A stretch of DNA of 64,000 bases, from the NCBI RefSeq assembly GCF_905475345.1, contig NC_066593.1, forward strand, positions 4,817,774 to 4,881,773. Reading direction: 5' to 3'. Positions 61,701 through 64,000 of the stretch are shown here, in pieces; position 1 is the stretch's first letter, and each line of letters starts with the position of its first letter. The position numbers and the translations under genes are program-made. The stretch comes from Vespula vulgaris (lineage: Eukaryota; Arthropoda; Insecta; Hymenoptera; Vespidae). The notes below the pieces were generated by a model that saw only the letters and a program-made list of their open reading frames with translations, was not told the DNA's origin and searched no databases.

Positions 61701-61760
61701 GTCATCATCATCATCATCATCATCGTCGTCGTCGTCGTCGTAGTCGTCGTACTTGTCGTC
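61701..61760. repeat. (CAT/CGT)n trinucleotide repeat
   Basis: CAT triplets grade into CGT triplets. It gives poly-Asp or poly-Ser shadow frames. A related CGA/ACT-rich stretch at about 61810-61862 is roughly its reverse complement. Confidence 0.9.
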
Positions 61761-62544
61761 GTTGTCCTCTTCGTCGTCGTCATTGTCATTAGTCTGTGCT
61801 TTTTTTTTATTGTCGACGTTGACGACTACGACGACTACGATGACTACAACGACGACAACGAAGAATATGTTGGAAAAGGGGGAGAAGAAAGAGAGAGAGA
61901 GAGAGAGAGAAAGAGAAGAAACGGAAGGAGTCGATGTGTTCGAGAACAGGCCGGGCCAATCCCAGCTTTCGGTTGTTATCGTGAGTTCTCCGGCTGAGTT
62001 CATCCGGGGATGCGAACGCGATCGTTCCTTAGTCACTCGCAACGTATCGTCGCGTGTTAACTCAACCTCATCCGCGATTACGTCCCTTCGTTTTTCGTCA
62101 TCACGCGATTTCTGACGACATTTCTCATTTCGAATAACATTTCTTTTCTCTATCTCTCTTTCTCTCTCTTTTCTTTTCCATTTTTTTCTTTCTTTTCTTT
62201 GTTTCATTTCGCTTTGTTTTTCGTGTTATCAATAACGCAGGAGAAGATATTTCGACGAGGAGGACTTCGAAGAATAGGTAAAAACACGAATTTGATTACT
62301 TGGGACAGATGTGTCTTTTTTTTTTTTATTTATTTTATTAATAATTTTAAACGTTTCATCAATCGTCGTAGTTTATAATATGTACATTATCTATAGGTAT
62401 AGATATAAAACGGAGCGTGCGTAGAACGTCCTACGTTTCCCGCGTTAATTCCGCGCAGGCGCTGAGAATCTTCCCGCTTAGCCCACGTGGCCAGATTCGC
62501 ACGTGTCAATATGACGTTAATGGCGGAATATTTAAATATCTTTT

Positions 62545-62548
<4 letters not shown>

Positions 62549-62597
<49 letters not shown>
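62549..62597. repeat. (CT)n microsatellite
   Basis: About 24 uninterrupted CT units. Confidence 0.95.
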
Positions 62598-62602
<5 letters not shown>

Positions 62603-63508
62603 AAAAAGAAGCAAGATAAAGAAAGTAAAAACGTTATAAACATATTCCGTTTGTTCCTTATCGAAATTTTTTAATCTAAGAAATATTAAGATCTATTCGA
62701 GAAGATACATAGATGACGACGATGAGAATGACAATTATCATTCGTCCAACGAAGAATTTTTATTTAAAAAGAAATTTCTTTTACTTCTCTTCGTGTTATT
62801 TTAACAGTATTATTAGTACGAATCGTTGATCCGTATAAGAACGATATTAATGTCTCTTTCAACTGAACGAAACCTCGAAATTTATCATTCCCGATAATTC
62901 TATCTCGTTTCACTTTGATAGATTGTTTTTTTAACAAAAGAAAATAAATAAGTGCCGCGAACGGCGCTTTAAGTTTATTTATTATTGGTCCGTTCTGAAT
63001 TATTTTTCTTTCTCGCTTTTTTCTCTTTTTTCGTCGAATGCTTTCTTTTCTATCGCTTTGGATGCGAAATGTTGGTAAATAAATGCAAAGCGATAGAGAA
63101 AAAGTTTGATAGATAAAAACTCTGTTCGAACTTTGCCCTCCTGCACGTGGTGTCTTATTTTCTCTCTCTCTTTCTCTTTCTCCTTCTCTCTGTCTCTCTT
63201 TCTCTTTCTCCCGACATATATTCTTTCATTTCTATTCCTACAATGTCTCTCGTTACTCCCCGCGAACATGTTGGTAGTAGTGGACATGCTAACTATTCGT
63301 CATTATGTGACCGACAAGCGAATCAATGGGATTCGTGGTAACCCGTAAATTCGTGGCACAATAGCTTCCTTGGAGCGCCAATGAAGGGTCAACCTCGAAA
63401 TTCAATGAGTCGGACAGGAAGTTTCGACTTGGGGACGATGCTGTCTTATATCTCACGGAAGGTCAAATTTTCCGTTTCCTTTTAGAGTTTATATTATCGC
63501 TTTCCATA

Positions 63509-63512
<4 letters not shown>

Positions 63513-63555
<43 letters not shown>
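63513..63555. repeat. (CT)n microsatellite
   Basis: About 21 CT units continuing into a CTTT-rich stretch. Confidence 0.95.
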
Positions 63556-63562
<7 letters not shown>

Positions 63563-64000
63563 TCTCCTTTTTTCTTTTTTCTTCCTTTTCTTTTTCTTAT
63601 CGGCGTCTTCTTTATCGTCACGATTTATTTCTGGTCGTCTTTCGAATATCTTGAAATGGTCTCATTTCTTTCTTCCCCCACTCCCAATCTTCTACCCTCT
63701 ATATTTCGTTCGTGCCATGACAATAAAATAAATGGAAGATAAAAAAAATAAGAAAGAAAGAGGAGACAAAAAAAAACACAACGAAGTTCTGAGAATGTTT
63801 CCGAAAAAAAAGGAAAAAAAAAGAAGAAAAATGTTTGAGAGCTCGAAATCTAAAAAAAAAAAAAGAAAAAACGATAGGTACTGACCTGATACGATCGTTA
63901 TCGGCCAACAAGATCTTAAGTAGTTAATTTCATCTCGCATGTATATACGTAGTTATGTGTGTTCGTTATATCTTTTGGACACGCACTCGAAGAAAGATAA

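Larger units (their letters stand above)
56351..64000. other. repeat-rich region with no confident gene
   Basis: I find no exon set that reads as a known protein on either strand. The region holds many microsatellites: GA at about 58045-58098, CT at 59317-59440, TA at 60631-60672, CAT/CGT at 61701-61760, CT at 62549-62597 and CT at 63513-63555. Two CpG-richer stretches (about 59050-59320 and 59575-59760) look like promoter or first-exon DNA of a gene continuing past the right edge. The long open frames here are low-complexity Lys/Arg, Ser/Leu or Asp/Val runs. Confidence 0.55.

Noticed and set aside
61653..62207. 184-aa minus-strand frame with Lys/Arg head and Asp/Val tail
   Set aside because: Built from GA, CT and CGT/CAT repeats; the middle part resembles no protein and a + strand frame covers the same DNA.
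1..64000. CRISPR arrays, prophage or bacterial operon features
   Set aside because: All genes are intron-bearing animal genes; repeats are microsatellites, not spaced direct repeats.

Overview
The window is nuclear DNA from an insect, most likely a hymenopteran. It has AT-rich introns and intergenic DNA, short GT-AG introns, many GA/CT microsatellites and compact conserved animal genes. The hymenopteran placement is an inference from gene content and sequence style, not proven. I rebuilt eleven protein-coding genes by reading splice sites and checking that exon lengths keep frame through to the stop codon. I see no rRNA, tRNA, CRISPR array or intact transposon.

Layout, left to right: a secreted C-type-lectin-fold protein with a TATA promoter (+, about 1.77-4.6 kb); the parvulin PIN4 (-, 5.1-5.7 kb); Cullin-4 (+, 6.8-11.2 kb); mitochondrial intermediate peptidase MIPEP (-, 13.9-16.7 kb); HDAC6 with two deacetylase domains and a ZnF-UBP (+, 17.4-23.0 kb); GPI mannosyltransferase 4 PIGZ (-, 23.8-26.1 kb); Cyclin K (+, 27.5-29.2 kb); proteasome assembly chaperone 1 PSMG1 (-, 29.5-30.6 kb); lamin B receptor LBR (-, 31.2-33.8 kb); an HSF2BP/MEILB2 homologue (+, 35.0-37.2 kb); and a large SLC16 monocarboxylate-transporter gene (+, first exons spread over 39.4-48.2 kb, body 50.9-54.5 kb). 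The last 8-9 kb is mostly simple-sequence DNA with no gene I can call.

The left half is a tight array of housekeeping genes in alternating orientation. Pairs share divergent promoters (PIN4/CUL4, MIPEP/HDAC6, PIGZ/CCNK, LBR/HSF2BP) and convergent 3' ends (lectin/PIN4, CUL4/MIPEP, HDAC6/PIGZ, CCNK/PSMG1). The genes do not form one pathway. They cover ubiquitin ligation and proteasome assembly (CUL4, PSMG1, HDAC6 ubiquitin reader), mitochondrial protein maturation, GPI-anchor synthesis, transcription (CCNK), nuclear envelope (LBR), meiotic recombination (HSF2BP) and solute transport. From about 38 kb onward the character changes to long introns, CpG-rich first exons and dense microsatellites.

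The most interesting signals are: a pair of 60-nt alternative exons inside HDAC6 deacetylase domain 1, separated by an intron too short to splice; four candidate alternative first coding exons of the SLC16 gene, all ending in the same phase; an LBR sterol-reductase domain with altered conserved positions plus a 10-unit SPAR minisatellite; an insect HSF2BP homologue; and a miRNA-like or MITE-like hairpin downstream of Cullin-4.
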